64,000 nt of DNA from Humulus lupulus (taxonomy: Eukaryota; Streptophyta; Magnoliopsida; Rosales; Cannabaceae): contig NC_084802.1 in NCBI RefSeq assembly GCF_963169125.1, forward strand, positions 23,033,107 through 23,097,106, in the 5' to 3' direction. The notes below the pieces were generated by a model. It had not been told where the DNA came from. It saw only the letters and a program-made list of their open reading frames with translations, and ran no database searches. Made by a program: the position numbers and the translations under genes. Numbering within the stretch: position 1 is the first letter of the stretch; every line of letters starts with the position of its first letter. Below are positions 33,891 to 47,200 of the stretch, piece after piece.

Positions 33891-36800
33891 AAAAAAATGA
33901 TTACCGGAATTCGTGTAGAATTTTCAAGCATTGTGCTCTTATGGTGTTCATGGCATAATTTAAATGAATATTAGCGATCGTATTAGTGCTTTTGATAGTT
34001 AAAGATCATAGAAAGGAAGACTAGACATATGTAGGCCTCATTAATGGCCAAACCAGCATAAAAATTGTGTTATTTTGTCATTCATTTTTTTATTGTTTTT
34101 ATTTTATTTTTTACAATAACTCTATCATTTATTTTGACTATTTTTTGACATATTGTACTTTATTCTTGTTCTAATTATTTAGATTTTGATTCTAATTTTG
34201 TTTTGACAATACACTTTTTTTTATTGGTCATAAATTAACGTTTCTGATGAACTTTCAAGCACACATTTTCTCGATATTTTAAGTCGTAAATATTTTTATT
34301 TATTTATTTTAAGCAGTGAGAGCAAACTGACATAAATCAAAATAAGAACTTTCGTGAGCTAAAAATTACTATAACTAGTTTTGAGATTAACAAAAAATAT
34401 TTAATGTAATAAATAAATGGATATATATGTTGTAATTTAGAAATATAACAAATTAAATTGTGTAGTTGTCTTGTGTTTGTTTTAGTTTTTCTTTTCTAAA
34501 TAAATGGGGGCACATGACTAGTTGTGTTAGTTTTAGTTGTAGTTGTTATATATTGATATACCCTTGGCCTTGGTAATAAAGATAATACTTAAATTAAAAT
34601 ATTTCGATTATTAAATCAATTAATATTAATTCCAAAAATAAAACAAAAGTGTTACTATTTATAGCACGTAATTGAGAGAACTAAACTAAGTCTAATAATT
34701 TTTATATGCTATTAGACCACTCACAACGAAATATGTAATATGAAAGTGCATTGCAATTACTTTTTGTATAATAGAATTTTATATATATATATATACACTA
34801 GATTCAAGTAACTAATTAATGTCATATAAATTTCAAATAAATATTTAATTTTTAAGTTTATGTTTGTTCTAATTATTGAATTTGGGAGTAACCACAAGGG
34901 ATTATATATTATATATATTTAATTTAATATTAAATATTATAAGTAAATTTTAAATTTAAGTTTCCTACTAGTTTTTTTTTTAAAAATAATTTGTTTTTAA
35001 TTGACAATAGATTATATTATATGCTTAATATAATATTATTTTAATAAGTGAGTTTAAATTTAATTAAATTTTATTTAAATTATAAAACATATGATTTTAT
35101 TATTTTTAAATAATTATCATTGTAAAATATCTAAAAAATATTTTATTTTAATTTGTTTAATTATTTATTATTTTAAAATAATTATTATTCTAAAATATCT
35201 CAAAAATATCATATTTTAATTTGTTTAATTATTTATTATTTTAAATAATTATTATTGTAAAATACCTCAAAAATATCATATTTTAATTTTTTTAATTATT
35301 TATTTTATTTTATTTAAATTTAAGTTATGTTTACAAACTACAGTTAAATATAAGAATATTCTGTTAAATATAAGAATATTTTGTTAAAGTTAACATTAAA
35401 AAAATAAAAAACAATTAAAACTAAGAATTTTCATTATTTACACTCTTATTATATAGAAGAGATATATAAATGATTTGTGTTAAAATAGCACTCAATCATC
35501 AGTTAGTAAAATTTTACATTTGGCTACAATAACTTTTGTGCATTTATACAAACATTTTTTTGATTGTTTTCTCTAATTTTATTTAGCAAAATAGGTATTA
35601 TTTAAAATATAAAGAAAATTTTTCAAAAGAACACTCCATCTCATTATCTATTTAACAATTTTTTTATATATATATTGCTACAGTGTCTACTCTATTAAAG
35701 ATTGCTATTTATTCTTCTAAGTATTTATAATAATATCTCTCTTCTTTCATCTCTCATCTCATCCCTTCATATTTGAAATTAATAAGATAAATTGAAAATA
35801 TAATATTTAAATATAATATTGATGCGTGGTAGTGTTTCGTAAAAGCTAGATGTAGTTTTTTTTAAAATGGTAATGTATATGAAATGATAAGATAATGAAA
35901 TCATTACAAGTGCTCAAAAGTAAATCTTTGTCACCCAAAACACATTTAGAGGATATATAGTTTTATAAATTTGGTTCCCAAAATTAGCAAGCAAAGGAAA
36001 ATTAAGTGTGAATAGCAATAGAGTATCTATAAATAAATTGAATTATAAGCAAGCTCACTATTACAGTTCATACAAATGATGATAACTTTGTTGGTGTAAT
36101 ATTTTTAATATATATATATGGGAATAAAATATTTATTATGTGTAGTATACTCATTCCAAGAACAATAATATATGAGAACACTACACTTCAAAACCATCAA
36201 AGTTTCACCACATGATTAAATGAGTGGCATACTTTTATATCCTCTTAATTAATATTTATTATGAGCTTTTTTTTTTATTTATCAATATATTTTTAAATTT
36301 TTTTTTAAGATGTGAGGATTATTAAAGGATATTCAACTCAAGATTCCAAGTTGACATATGGGATATGATTACCATGGAATCATGTCTACAACCACATTAA
36401 ATTTGGTTATTAATTACTAATTAATTCTTTATTGAATTTCTCTTTTTCTTTTTCTTTGAATAATATTGTATCAAAATTAGAAAGTTAACATGATTATTAC
36501 AGTTGATCAGCTAAAGCTTATTATAAACCATCAATTGAAACTTCTTTTTCGTTGATTTGAATACATGCATCTAAGTAGATAAGTGAGTTTGAATATATGT
36601 AATACATTTATTAAAATAATTATTATAAAAAAGACAACTTTTTCTTATTTATTTATTTAATATTAATTTTGGTTGGATTGCTTATAGAAAATACTATTGC
36701 ATGCTAAATTAATTTCTACGTAAAGTTTGGGACAGCTTTGTTGGAGGTCTTTGCGTGTGGACCATTGCACTAAATTGGAGGCATTAATAATTAAGGAGCA

Positions 36801-37151
36801 AAAGTACCAAAATGATGTTTAAAGAGTAGGGTCATGGACCTTTGTTTATTAATTTAATTATTTAAACTTTTATAAATACATATATATAAATATTTATATA
36901 TGCATAATTATATAAATAAATGAACTCATCCATCATGCCACATGGTCCAATTTTTGCTACACACACCATGTGACTTTTTCTTATCTTTTTTCTTCTATAA
37001 GCTTTAAAATGTCTTTGCCAACTTTATGCATGCCCTATTGATTTTTCCTTTTCATTTTTTTTATGCCCAATTAAGTTCTTCTCTAAAAAGTTTCTTTTCT
37101 AAAAGTTGAATAAAAAAAAGTTATTTTCTTGATAAGAGGGTTGAAGAAAGG

Positions 37152-37185
<34 letters not shown>

Positions 37186-37257
37186 GCATATCTAGGCAAA
37201 AATTACATAAATACAAATATTCAATTTTGATAAAATGATAGTATTATTGGTTAAGAT
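33891..37257. other. Gene-free AT-rich region
   Basis: 3.4 kb without a supportable ORF. It contains a 68-bp tandem repeat (35108-35310) and (TA)n runs near 34780, 36107 and 37150-37185. The sequence is otherwise unique-looking. Confidence 0.6.
35108..35310. repeat. AT-rich tandem repeat, 68-bp unit, three copies
   Basis: The unit begins AATAATTATTATTGTAAAAT and ends TTTAATTATTTATTATTTTA. Copies start near 35108, 35176 and 35243 and are about 90 per cent alike by eye. Confidence 0.8.
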
Positions 37258-38068
37258 TAAGGGCGGACCTACATAAAGACGAGGGTAGGCAGTCGCCTCG
37301 TGTGAAAAAAATTTATAAAGTATTTGTATAAAATATATGTATTTTAATTAATTAATGTATATATTTTTAATTGAAGTTAATATTCAACCAATAAGCCTTT
37401 TGTATAATGGTTAAGCTCATTAATACACGTCTTAATAACAAGGGTTTAAATTCCAGCAAGGGGCATTTTCTTTTTATTTATATGTAGTTTATTTAAAGAA
37501 AAAACACATACAAGACTCCTACAAGATTTGAATCATTGCAAATAAAATATTATTGAATTTGCACAATCATCCAAGCCATAATCTTTATTGTTGTTAATTT
37601 GGTAGCTTTAAATAATATTTAATACTACATAAATACAAGTTTCCATACCCAAAAAAGAGAAATACAAAGTCTGATATTGTTTAGAGATTAAACTTTGCTC
37701 TAATTTTTCTTTTACATAATCACTCCATCTGAACATTTCCGAATAAAAAACATAATATACAACTTTTTTTTAGACATATATTGTTTTATAAGTCGAGATT
37801 TTAGTTTTGTTTTATTCTAAATATGTGTAATTGAATGCACGAATGTCAAAAAATGCACAATAAAATAAGTTAAAAATTAATTTTTTTGTTAAGATTTGAT
37901 TGTATTATGTATCTATATTATTTAGTATCAATTTAAATAGTTTGATATTTAATATTTATATACGTCGTAATTAACAAAGTTTATCTCAATTTCTTAATAA
38001 TTGTTTTTGCTTATTATATTTTCAAAAAAAAATTGCCCCGCTAAAGTTGAATTCTAGGTCCGCCACTG
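37258..38068. mobile_element. hAT-like MITE (GGCGGACCTA ends) with tRNA-like internal motif
   Basis: The left end AAGGGCGGACCTACAT and the reversed right end CAGTGGCGGACCTAGAAT form the TIR. CAGTGGCGGACCTAG ends are widespread in dicot non-autonomous elements. Inside, TGGTTAAGCTC (37408-37420) and GGGTTTAAATTCC (37442-37454) resemble pol III A and B boxes spaced as in a tRNA. No matching 8-bp target duplication was found. Confidence 0.68.
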
Positions 38069-38080
38069 GTCATGATAATA

Positions 38081-39960
38081 TGATACTAATTTTTTTTGTA
38101 CAAATATTAGTTAGGATCAAACAATGGAAGAAAACTTTTTGGTATATTGAATCAGTCAAGCAAAATATATTTGATACAAGGGACCCGAGACTAGCTTTAT
38201 AGACCAGTTCAAGTGGGTCAGTTTGTTACAAGAGAGCCAGGTGACTCAATCATAATTGGTTGTAACAAAACTAACTACTAACAAGATTAACTAAGTGATT
38301 AGCAAACTTATACAATCTTGATACGCCCCCTCAAGATGGAGTGTAAATTTTTTTTACACCCATCTTGGAAACTAAATCATGAAAGGATCTTGGAAATAAA
38401 GGTTTGGTGAAGATGTCAGCTATGTTGCTCTTGGAAGAAACATGAATCATCTCTAGAACGCAATTTATGACCTTTTCGTGTATAATGTGGTAGTCAATTT
38501 CGACGTGTTTGGTACGCTCGTGGAAGATCGAATTCTCTGAGATGCGTATAGCAGCATTGTTATCACAATAGAGAATGGGTGGTTGTTTGTGTTGAATTCC
38601 AAAGTCTTGTAGAATAGCAAGTATCCAAGTGACTTTACAGGTGGCATTAGCCATAGCACAGTACTCGACTTCAGCAGAAGATCTTGAGACAGTGGCTTGC
38701 TTTTTGGACTTCCATGACATTAAAGAATTACTAATAAACACACAATAACCAGAGATAGATCACCTTGTATCTTAGCAGCTGGCCCAATCGGCATCAACAA
38801 AGATTTGAACTGGGATAACTGTTGCATTATGACTTGTTTCTGCAAAGGCCAAAACTTGAGAAGTAGAGTGAGAGGAAAAAAATAGACCTTGACCAGGAGT
38901 GACTTTTAGATATTGTAAAATCTTGATTGCTGCATGAAGATGAGGTATTCTTGGAACTTGTAAGAATTGACTTAGTCTATTAACAACATATGAGATGTCA
39001 GGTCGTGTGATAGTGAGGTAAATAAGCTTACCAATAAGTCTGCGATAAGGAGTAGGGTCAAGGAGAATATCACCTTGATCAGAGATAAGCTTTAAGTTTG
39101 GTTCCATTGGTGTAGAAGCAGGTTTGACACCAAGGTTTCCAGAATCTTTGAGGATTTGTAAGGAAAATGGTCGTTGTGAGACATATATTCCTTTTGGGGA
39201 TCTGCCAATTTCAAGACCAAGGAAGAATCGCAATGGACCGAGGTCTTTTAGTTGAAATTGATTGTTTAAGGTGGCCTTAAAACTTTGAATTTATGAATCA
39301 TTATTACTTGCAATGATGATATTATCAACATAGATGAGTAAAGCTATAAAGTTGTTATCTTTGTTCCGAATGAATAGAGAGTGATCAAAATGAGATTGAA
39401 TGAGTCCATGGTGGAGAAGGGTGGAACATAGCTTAGCATACCATTGCCTTGAAGCTTGTTTGAGACCATAGAGGCTTTTGTGTAATTTGCATACAAGATG
39501 TGGAGGTAAAGGTTTGGAAGGATTGTATCCCTTTGGTATATGCATGTAAACTTCTTCATTTAATTCACCAAGTAAGAAGGCATTGTTGATGTCTAATTGA
39601 TGAAGGTACAATTGTTTAAGGGCAGCAAGGGCCAATAATATTTTGAGTGTGTTAAATTTTGCTACAGGAGCATAAGTGTCAAGAAAATCAATACTCTGTT
39701 TTTGGGTACCCTTTGGCCACTAATCGAGTTTTATATCTTGCAATAGATCCATTGGGTTGATACTTGATTTTGTATACCCATTTGTTGGCTATGGCTTTAT
39801 GGCCATGAGGTAAAGAGGTTATGGACCAAGTCTTATTATTTTCTAAGGCATGAAGTTCAACATTCCTTGTTGCCTGCCATTCAGGCTATAAAACAACATC
39901 TGAATATTTTGAAGGTTCAGCTAATGTGTGAGCAGCAAGTATGGCTACTTTAAAACTAGG
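38081..39960 (-). mobile_element. Copia retrotransposon (minus strand), 3' half
   Basis: RT, RNase H, a purine tract and the 3' LTR remain left of the gypsy element B insertion. The LTR (about 38081-38324) starts in element orientation TATCAAGATTG; its outer edge is approximate. The purine tract is TTGAGGGGGCG at 38335-38325. The 5' half is not recognisable in the window, apart from perhaps 42 bases right of element B (56687-56728). Confidence 0.82.
38331..39960 (-). pseudogene. Copia reverse transcriptase and RNase H
   Basis: From 39960 leftwards: a linker, then an RT N-terminal region with GHKAIANKWVYKIKYQ (stops near 39700). Next come 39635-39291 with HQLDINNAFLLGEL, KSLYGLKQASRQWY and the catalytic box read as YVDN instead of YVDD. 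39233-38772 follows with FFLGLEIGRSPKGIYV and VDADWASC, and 38741-38331 with SRSSAEVEYCAM and YCDNNAAIRISEN. Frameshifts or stops separate the parts. The D-to-N change in the RT box would by itself abolish polymerase activity. It is close to the plus-strand Copia in RNase H sequence, so probably of the same lineage. Confidence 0.86.
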
Positions 39961-40975
39961 TGTTTACTGAGTTTTTCATAAACTAGGAATATGTTATGAA
40001 GTAAGATCTAGAAAGAAATGATAAAAGATAGACAATCACAATTTTTACATGGTTGAGTTATTAATGAGTCTTAGTCCATGAGTCACTAGTATTATGCTTT
40101 AGAGAGTTTTGACAATTGAGTTTTTCTACAAGTTTTAGCAGAGTTTTTTTTTCTTACAAGAGAAATTTTAGGATCCTTGCTACAGTGCACAACTGGTCCT
40201 ATTTATAGGCAGTCAAGCATCTTGGGTCGGACTAATCCAGGCCCAATAGGGATGTAATTACAATGTGCTCACTAATGGAGCCATAATACAAAGAATGTAA
40301 CATAATTAGATGTTGTTAATCTGGGCCCATTGAGCCGACTTAGGCGTGGCCAAGCCTTATGGCTGCCCATTGTACGTTAGCACGTACTGGTCCGCGTGGG
40401 CTTCTAAGGGGATCCTGGGGACATGATCTGTCAGAATAGTGGCAGTACTGGTTCCTAGGAACAGTGTACATCCCGTGCGTACCCTCTTCTGCAGGTTAAT
40501 TGGGGAGACCAACTGCTGGATTCTCGGGGCTATGTCAGCGTCAGGGAAGGCCAAGCTTGCCCTATCCGAATGTCTGTTCTGGGTTTGTTTACTAATATCC
40601 TGGTTCGTTTACCGGGGGTTCTGGTTTGTTCACCAAGACCTGGGTTCATTTGTCAAGGTAGATCTTGTGATGGTGGAGACTCTCCCTGGATTCATGATAG
40701 GGTCCATCTCCGGGGAACAATTAGTCTACCATCTTAATAAGTATCCTGGGGGATGTGGGTTGGTGCTGGCTGGGAAGGTAACTTGGCTTGCAGTGCTATC
40801 CCGGTTCATTTACTAAGCTCGCGCCCATCGAACCTTATTGGGCTTGATTCCATTTGGGTTGTTAGGATTTCTTCCTTCCTTGTTCACTGGTCTCACGATG
40901 AACCCGGACCTCTTCTGAGGGTCCACGGATCCATTTGAGCATGCCACATGTCATAGGTGGAAAATAGGGATAACA
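39961..40975 (-). repeat. 3' LTR of element B (1015 bp)
   Basis: Runs from TGTTTACTGAG to GGGATAACA in plus coordinates and aligns over its full length with 55670-56681. On the minus strand CTGCCTATAAATAGGACC near 40209-40192 is a TATA box in the element's orientation. ORFs 40357-40938 inside it are incidental. Confidence 0.92.
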
Positions 40976-41566
40976 TTTATCCCTAAGTCTTCATCCGTGT
41001 TCGCATGGTGGAGGCTTGCCTCACTCTCCCAGATCAATCTCTAATATCCTGGTTCGTTTACCAGGAGTCAGGTTCATTTACTTGGGGGTGATTTGGGTGA
41101 TCCCCATCCTTTCAAATTCCCAATGTCTCAGACACATGTCTCCAGGTTGATGGTGCGTCTGTGCCACTCACCCCCTAAAGATCTGGAAATAATCTTTTGA
41201 TTGCCCAGGTGACCGATGGGTGTCAGCACAATTCTCGAGATGTCCTGTCTGCACGAAAAAGGCACTTTGGGTACTTGATTGGGCTGTTTAATGCCTCTGC
41301 ATCATCTGGAGCCGTTGGATTGGGATAATTTTGAGAATTTCAATGTGGACCGTTGGATGAGGTAGGTGCGGATCGTGGATTGAAGAATCCATAGTTTAGT
41401 ACTCGATTGGGCCAATTAATGCCTCTGCCCAAGGTTAGTCTAGGGATCTTCATTGCGGATCGTTGGATCAAAAAGTAACTTGTCTTCCTATAAATACCCA
41501 ACAGGCTCATTTACATATTTTACTCATCCTACATATTGAAACTAGTAGAGCAGAGGAGAAAGCTTC
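40976..41566 (+). promoter_or_regulatory. Promoter region of the antisense accessory gene of element B
   Basis: A TATA box TATAAATACCC at 41489 lies about 75 bases upstream of the gene's first ATG, if the later solo LTR insertion is removed. Upstream are direct repeats: GTACTYGATTGGG with AATGCCTCTGC at 41271 and 41399, and (A/G)CCGTTGGAT or GGATCGTTGGAT words at 41311, 41350, 41371 and 41456. GGTTCGTTTACCAGGAG at 41050 resembles a segment of the LTR. The repeats suggest a regulatory region (inference). Confidence 0.6.
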
Positions 41567-44233
41567 TGTAATGCCCAAAAATCCCTAATAAGGTTTAGGG
41601 TCTTGATTAGGAGGCCGGGAGGGCCATAATTGATTTATTATGTTATTAAATGATTATATGCATGTTTATGTGAATTATATTATTATATAATGGTAATTAC
41701 ATGCATATGGGTTCATTTTTAATTATAAGGGCATTTTGGTAATTTGGCCGTTGAGGGCGTGATTGTGTATTTTCATGCATGTGGGTGAATTATAAATAAT
41801 ACCACATTATATGTGGATTTGTTCGAGCCATTCGGCATGAGACGATCATGGAATGCAAGTTATCGGTCTAGTCATAACGGGGTTAGTTTCGTGGCATGGG
41901 GTGATTTTAATGATTAGAGCGTTGCCGGGAATTAAAAGGTAACAGGATATGAATTATTGGTATTTGGGAATTTTGAGAATAACGAGAATTGGAGGGTGTT
42001 AATTATGATTAACGAGATAGGTGGGAATGGACAATTTTACCCTTGGGAGCCTTTAGAAACCTTTATTTGACCTAGGGGCATTTTAATCTTTTCACCCCTA
42101 GGATCGGTATAAGCCATTAAAGGTTGTAGAACATTGCAAGAAACAAAGTATCAAACACCTCTCCCGTACACCATTTCTCCTCCTTCTCCCTTTCAATTTT
42201 TGAACCCCAATCTGAAGAAACAAGCTAGGAAATCAAAGGTGGGAGCTTAGAAACTTGGTTCATCCATTGAAGAGGACTCAAATCCCACTTGAGGTAGGAA
42301 TTCATCCATGAACTTAAGCTTTACCCTGTTTTTCTTATGGTTTTTAGTCGAGATTTTGATGTGGTTAGTTGGGAATTAATGGAAGTTTTTGGGTAAGATT
42401 GCTTGGGTTTTGATGAGGGTGTGATATAGATGAAGTTTTGGGGTTGAATTTGATGTTTTGGTGATGTTTGGGATTAGTTTGGAGGTTTGGTTTTCAAGGG
42501 AAATCGCAAGGAAGGAAACCAGGAAAAACCTGGTTCTGCAGATGGCACCCCAGCGCCATTCCTGGCGCCCCAGCGCTAGGCAGGGCAGAGAGCAGGGCCT
42601 CTCTGACTTGGGACAGCGCCCTAGCGCAACTCAGCAGCGCCCCAGCACTGGTCCATTTTCCAGCAAGCCTATTTTAGGGCTTGGGATGACTTTTAAGGCT
42701 CGGGGATGGGTTCCTTTACCCTGGTTGGGTGGTTTGAGAGTCCCGAGAGCACGGGATTGGTCCCGGGAGTGAGGGTTTAGATAATAAACATTTTTATGAT
42801 TTATTTTATTGATGGGATTCCATATTTAGTTATGACTAGGTGACCGCTAAAGGATCAAATGATTGATCGTTCTCAAGGGTCGTTCTTTTACTAATTCTTG
42901 CTTGAACCTGAGGTAAGAAAACCTTCACCCCATATGTGACATGCATGGTTATTCTTGATGCATGTTGGATGTCTAAATGTGATGCATGTGATGCACGAGA
43001 AACATGTGACTAGGGCATGTCGTGAATATCGAATATGAGATTGATCAGAGCTTGAGTCTATGTGTTTATGCATGAGCGTAATTTTGCTAGCAATTGTTAA
43101 GTAAGCATGTTGAATGCCCTGTATTCGGATATTTGGCATATGTTATATGTTTGGTAGCATGGCTTACTTGTGTGTGGCACTGACTATTCAGGGTCGGCAC
43201 TGGTCGCGTATTACTGACTTAAGAGTCAGAAACAGCATAAGCGTCATGAACGCAGAGCCGATAAAAGATTACATTTAATCGATATTAGCATTGAATGACT
43301 CTACGAGCATTAATCCTGGACCGACCCGAAGGTCGATGAAAATTATAAGTGCTTGTCTAGTCTAAGACTAGTTACTCAGAGCCAGGGCTAAATGCCTAGG
43401 TGACTGTTTTGTCACACGGCTAGGGAGTGGAATCCCATGGTTGTGACTCTATTGTCACTCGGTAGGTTATGATGGTGGAAATTTCATCAAATACCTATAT
43501 TCATAAGCTAGTGAAAGGATCACTTATTTGTAAAGCCTAGGTGACCCTATCGTCACATGGCTATGGGAACGGAACCCACCTTAGTGACTTTTACAACTGT
43601 CACTCTTCTATTTAGGGCTATAAGCCCAGTATGGTTACTGGAACCACCAGTGTTAAATGACTTATCTAATTAGGATTGACTTGATAGTCATCCACTCAGG
43701 AGGGTAGGATTCCTTATCCTGGATACCCATCATTACGTGAACTTATTTGCCTGCTTGAATATGGCTATATTTGCTAGGCGTGCGCCTTATGATCTGATGA
43801 CTTGTTATTACTGTTCATGAGCATATTGAGTTTTCTTGCTGGGCTTCGGCTCACGGGTGCTATGTGGTGCAGGTAAAGGCAAAAGAAAGCTGGACCATCC
43901 TTGAGTTGAAGAACTTAGGTGACGATGTGTACATATGCGGCTGCTCGACCGCCACGGCCGAGGGTTGAAAGAGGAACTAGGGTTAAACCCTGTTTTGCCG
44001 CTTAGATCGGTTGATTGTAAATATTTTCTTGTAATAGACCTTTAAATTATATTTTTGGGATCCCAATGTATACAGTAAACGTTCTAATGATACGTTATAT
44101 CTCAACCAAAAATTTTAATCTCTAAACCGCTAATCATACTTAGTTACACGTTTATGGCCAAATGACTCGATTAGCGAGTTTAGCACTGTTTAAAAGGCAC
44201 ACCGTAACGGTCCCTGGAGTTTAGGGCGTTACA
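41567..44233 (+). mobile_element. Solo LTR, TGTAA..TTACA family (copy 2), TSD GCTTC
   Basis: Starts TGTAATGCCC and ends TAGGGCGTTACA. GCTTC lies at 41562-41566 and 44234-44238. It shares GGGATCCCA near its 3' end and AGCGC-rich blocks (42545-42655) with copy 3, which is inverted. No gag-pol and no inner direct LTR were seen. The open frames at 42458-42772 are incidental. It sits between the TATA box and the ATG of the accessory gene. Confidence 0.88.
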
Positions 44234-44240
44234 GCTTCGT

Positions 44241-47200
44241 ATGTCCAACATTGCCGACGAGATTCTTTGGCAGTTAATACACCTTCGTGTTCACTTATTT
44301 CTGACGAGACCTCTTTCCATTCAACCAGCAGACAATTCTGTCCTGGTTCACACGTCTGGGAGTATCGACGAATTCTTGCACTGTCTCCTCAGGTTCAAAA
44401 CTGAGATTCTGCCGACGTTGTCGCCTGAGACTCTACGAATCTCAAATCCAGTACCTCACAGTAAGTTTTCTGGTCATTTCCCCTATTTTTTACTCCTTTT
44501 TTGTCTTTTTCATTGTCAAACTATTTCTACGACTATAAAACTGTTAGGGTCGTGACCACCGTGTAGGGCGGTTCTAGGTAGGATAGTGGTAGTCATGAAC
44601 TGTAGAATTTCTGGGTGACCCCTCATACCAGTTTGGTTGTCCCGGATCAGTCTGGTCGCCTCAAGATTGCTTGGGGTGAATTAGAAAAACCTTTGGCCTT
44701 TAGTTCCCGACTTAAGATCCTAGGATCTCTACTGGTCTCGGATCTTGGTCCGGAGGGGACCTCTCCAAGAAGTTTTAGGAGAATCCTCGTACCTTAACCA
44801 ATTTTCCTCAATTTTGGTGCTAATTGCTTGGTGCTCATTTTCCATGTCGCTTCCAGGTCCCTAATCATGAGTCACGACATTACTTTGTACGTTGAGGACA
44901 TTGTCCAAGTGGGCCCTGTAGTCCTGGAGGGGACCAAACTTCCCACTAGCAACACGTGGGAAATGGACGAGGAAAAGAACGAGTTCCAGAATTACTGGAT
45001 GCTACATCAGATGGAGAAGACCCTTGGAGTAGAGTCAACTCTGGGGCTTTTTTATAATCGACTGGCCCGGAAGGAGGAGAAGGCCCATACCGGAGCAAGC
45101 ATATTTGGGGCCTGGAGCATAGGCCACATCAGCGCGAGAGCTACTCTCCCACTCCACGATTATTTCGTGCAATTCCTCAAGTTCGTGGGGATCACGCCTT
45201 TCCAACTTCTGCCTCAAGCATATAAATTTCTTAAGGGATGGCTCATATTCTGTGCGTCAAAGGAGATCCTGGCGCCCACCCCCATAGAGGTGCTGTATTT
45301 TTACAAGTTGGAGCTGCAGCTTAACTCTAAAGACAAGACGCGGGATGGATTTTATAGACTAAAGTCCCGTGGCATTAGTCCGGCTCCATTCAGTACGTGG
45401 AAGCACCCCCGGATGTCAGGCACTACTGGTTCATGACATCTGGGTTCCTCCCGAAGAAGAACCCCACCTTGGTGCTAGACTTCCAGCGCGTGGGTAAGTT
45501 GTCCTTCTTCATTTTTTTCTAGCCTTTAGTTTTGTTTACTGGACACTCACAATCCTGGAAAACAGGTCATATGCTTAGACTCATCTCAGTAAATCAATCC
45601 TAAATCGAAAAAAGTTCTATGCCACTCTTAGTGTTGAGGAGCTGGATGTGGGGGGCTTCGTGACTACGGAGAACCTTCGGCTGGTTAAGCTAATTACCGT
45701 GAACCAGTCGATAGATACCCCTAGATTTCGAGGGCTGCAATGCAAGAGGGATCCTGCCCTGAGGGAGGAGCTGGCCCTTTTCCACATCGAGGCAATGGAG
45801 GTCGCGGCCAAGGCGGACGCAGAGAAGATGAAAAAGGAGCAGGCCCGTCAAGCGGAGAGGGCTGAATCTGATGAACTGGACGCCCTTATCGAGGGGAGGC
45901 AGCCTAACATTGGAGCACCCGGGGCTAGAATTTCGGGCCAAGGTAAAACACCTCCAATCTTCACTTATGCTCCCCATATTGAGGGCTTTGTTAGGAATAG
46001 GCAACGGTACCGTCATTATTTGATCGAGACCGTTAGCAACGTGGGGCTTCCTTTCCCCATCATCGTGGACATGCTGCTCCTCATGCATTCATCTTGGTTT
46101 CTTCAATACAGTAGTTTTTTGGACCCGGGTGACATGGGGGATCAGATTCACACGTTCGCAATAGGGGAGTTAAGTCAGGCTCGATCTATGGATAAGGGTC
46201 TGTCTCAAAAGACTTAAACTTATATGTTTTCTTTGTCTATGTGTGATCCCTATTTCTTTACGTTACTGATCGATTTTGTTTTAATTTCCATCTCAGGTGA
46301 TCCGGAGATGTCCAATCCAGTGGCCAAGATGAAAGAGATGATTGAGGCCAAGGCGACCGCAACCAAGGCTTCAGCAAAGAGGGTCGCCAAGGGTCTGGCC
46401 AAAGATCATGGAGCTGATACTCGAGGACTCATAGCCAGTCCTGGAGTCTTCCGAGAGAGATCCAGCTATGGGCTTCGTTCCGATGGCGCTCGTCGAACCA
46501 ATTCCGCCCTAATATGCTCCTCTCCAGGTTATTAACTTGGAGCAGAATCCTTCTAAAGGAGGAGGGGCGAACAAAAGGAAAGTGAACTCGGTCGTCGCGG
46601 AGTCCTCAAAGCGAGCTAGGAAGGCCAAGACCAAGGATTTTGCTTTTGTCAATGAGCATTCCTCTTGAGAAATCCTCATCATCACACAGGAAGTTACGGA
46701 GGCTCCCAGGCTTCCCATCAACCCAGCCCTTCCCGAGGAAGGGGACTTGATCCTTCAGGAAGAGAGGATGAAGATGGTGTCCCAGGCTTGGGACGAAGGT
46801 CAGGACCAACGGGACGAGGTGGCCTGGGCCCTGCTCATCCGACGGAAGGTGGAGTTTGTCGATCGTCCGGAGGCCTTCAATGCTCCCCAACCGATTTTAG
46901 ACCAATTGGTAGCCGAAATCGGGTTTAGGCCTAATTAGGGAAAGACACTGCTCCGCTTGCTGCAGACCTGTTAGCCCAGGTGGGGACTACCGTGTCCACC
47001 CTCCAGCTCAAGCAGTACACCACCTTGGCTAGCCAGGACGCCCTTTTTGTCTCCCAGGCCATTTGTCATTAGGCCACTGCAGTAAGCCGTATGCCCGTTT
47101 TTCTTTTCTTTTGTCATCATTATTTCTTGATAATTTTCTAACTTTGATTTGTTCTAGGATGCCCTGTTGTCCCATAGGAATGCGGATTTGGTAGCCGAGA

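Noticed and set aside
37381..37460. tRNA gene
   Set aside because: Only A/B-box-like words; the B box is altered (TTTAAATTCC) and no cloverleaf can be drawn.
40357..40938. ORFs on both strands in the 3' LTR of element B
   Set aside because: They are inside an LTR. In the paired 5' LTR the matching frames are shifted or shorter (56054-56332).
42458..42772. 104-codon ORF in the large solo LTR
   Set aside because: It lies within an LTR and is not kept in the inverted copy at 58185-60542.
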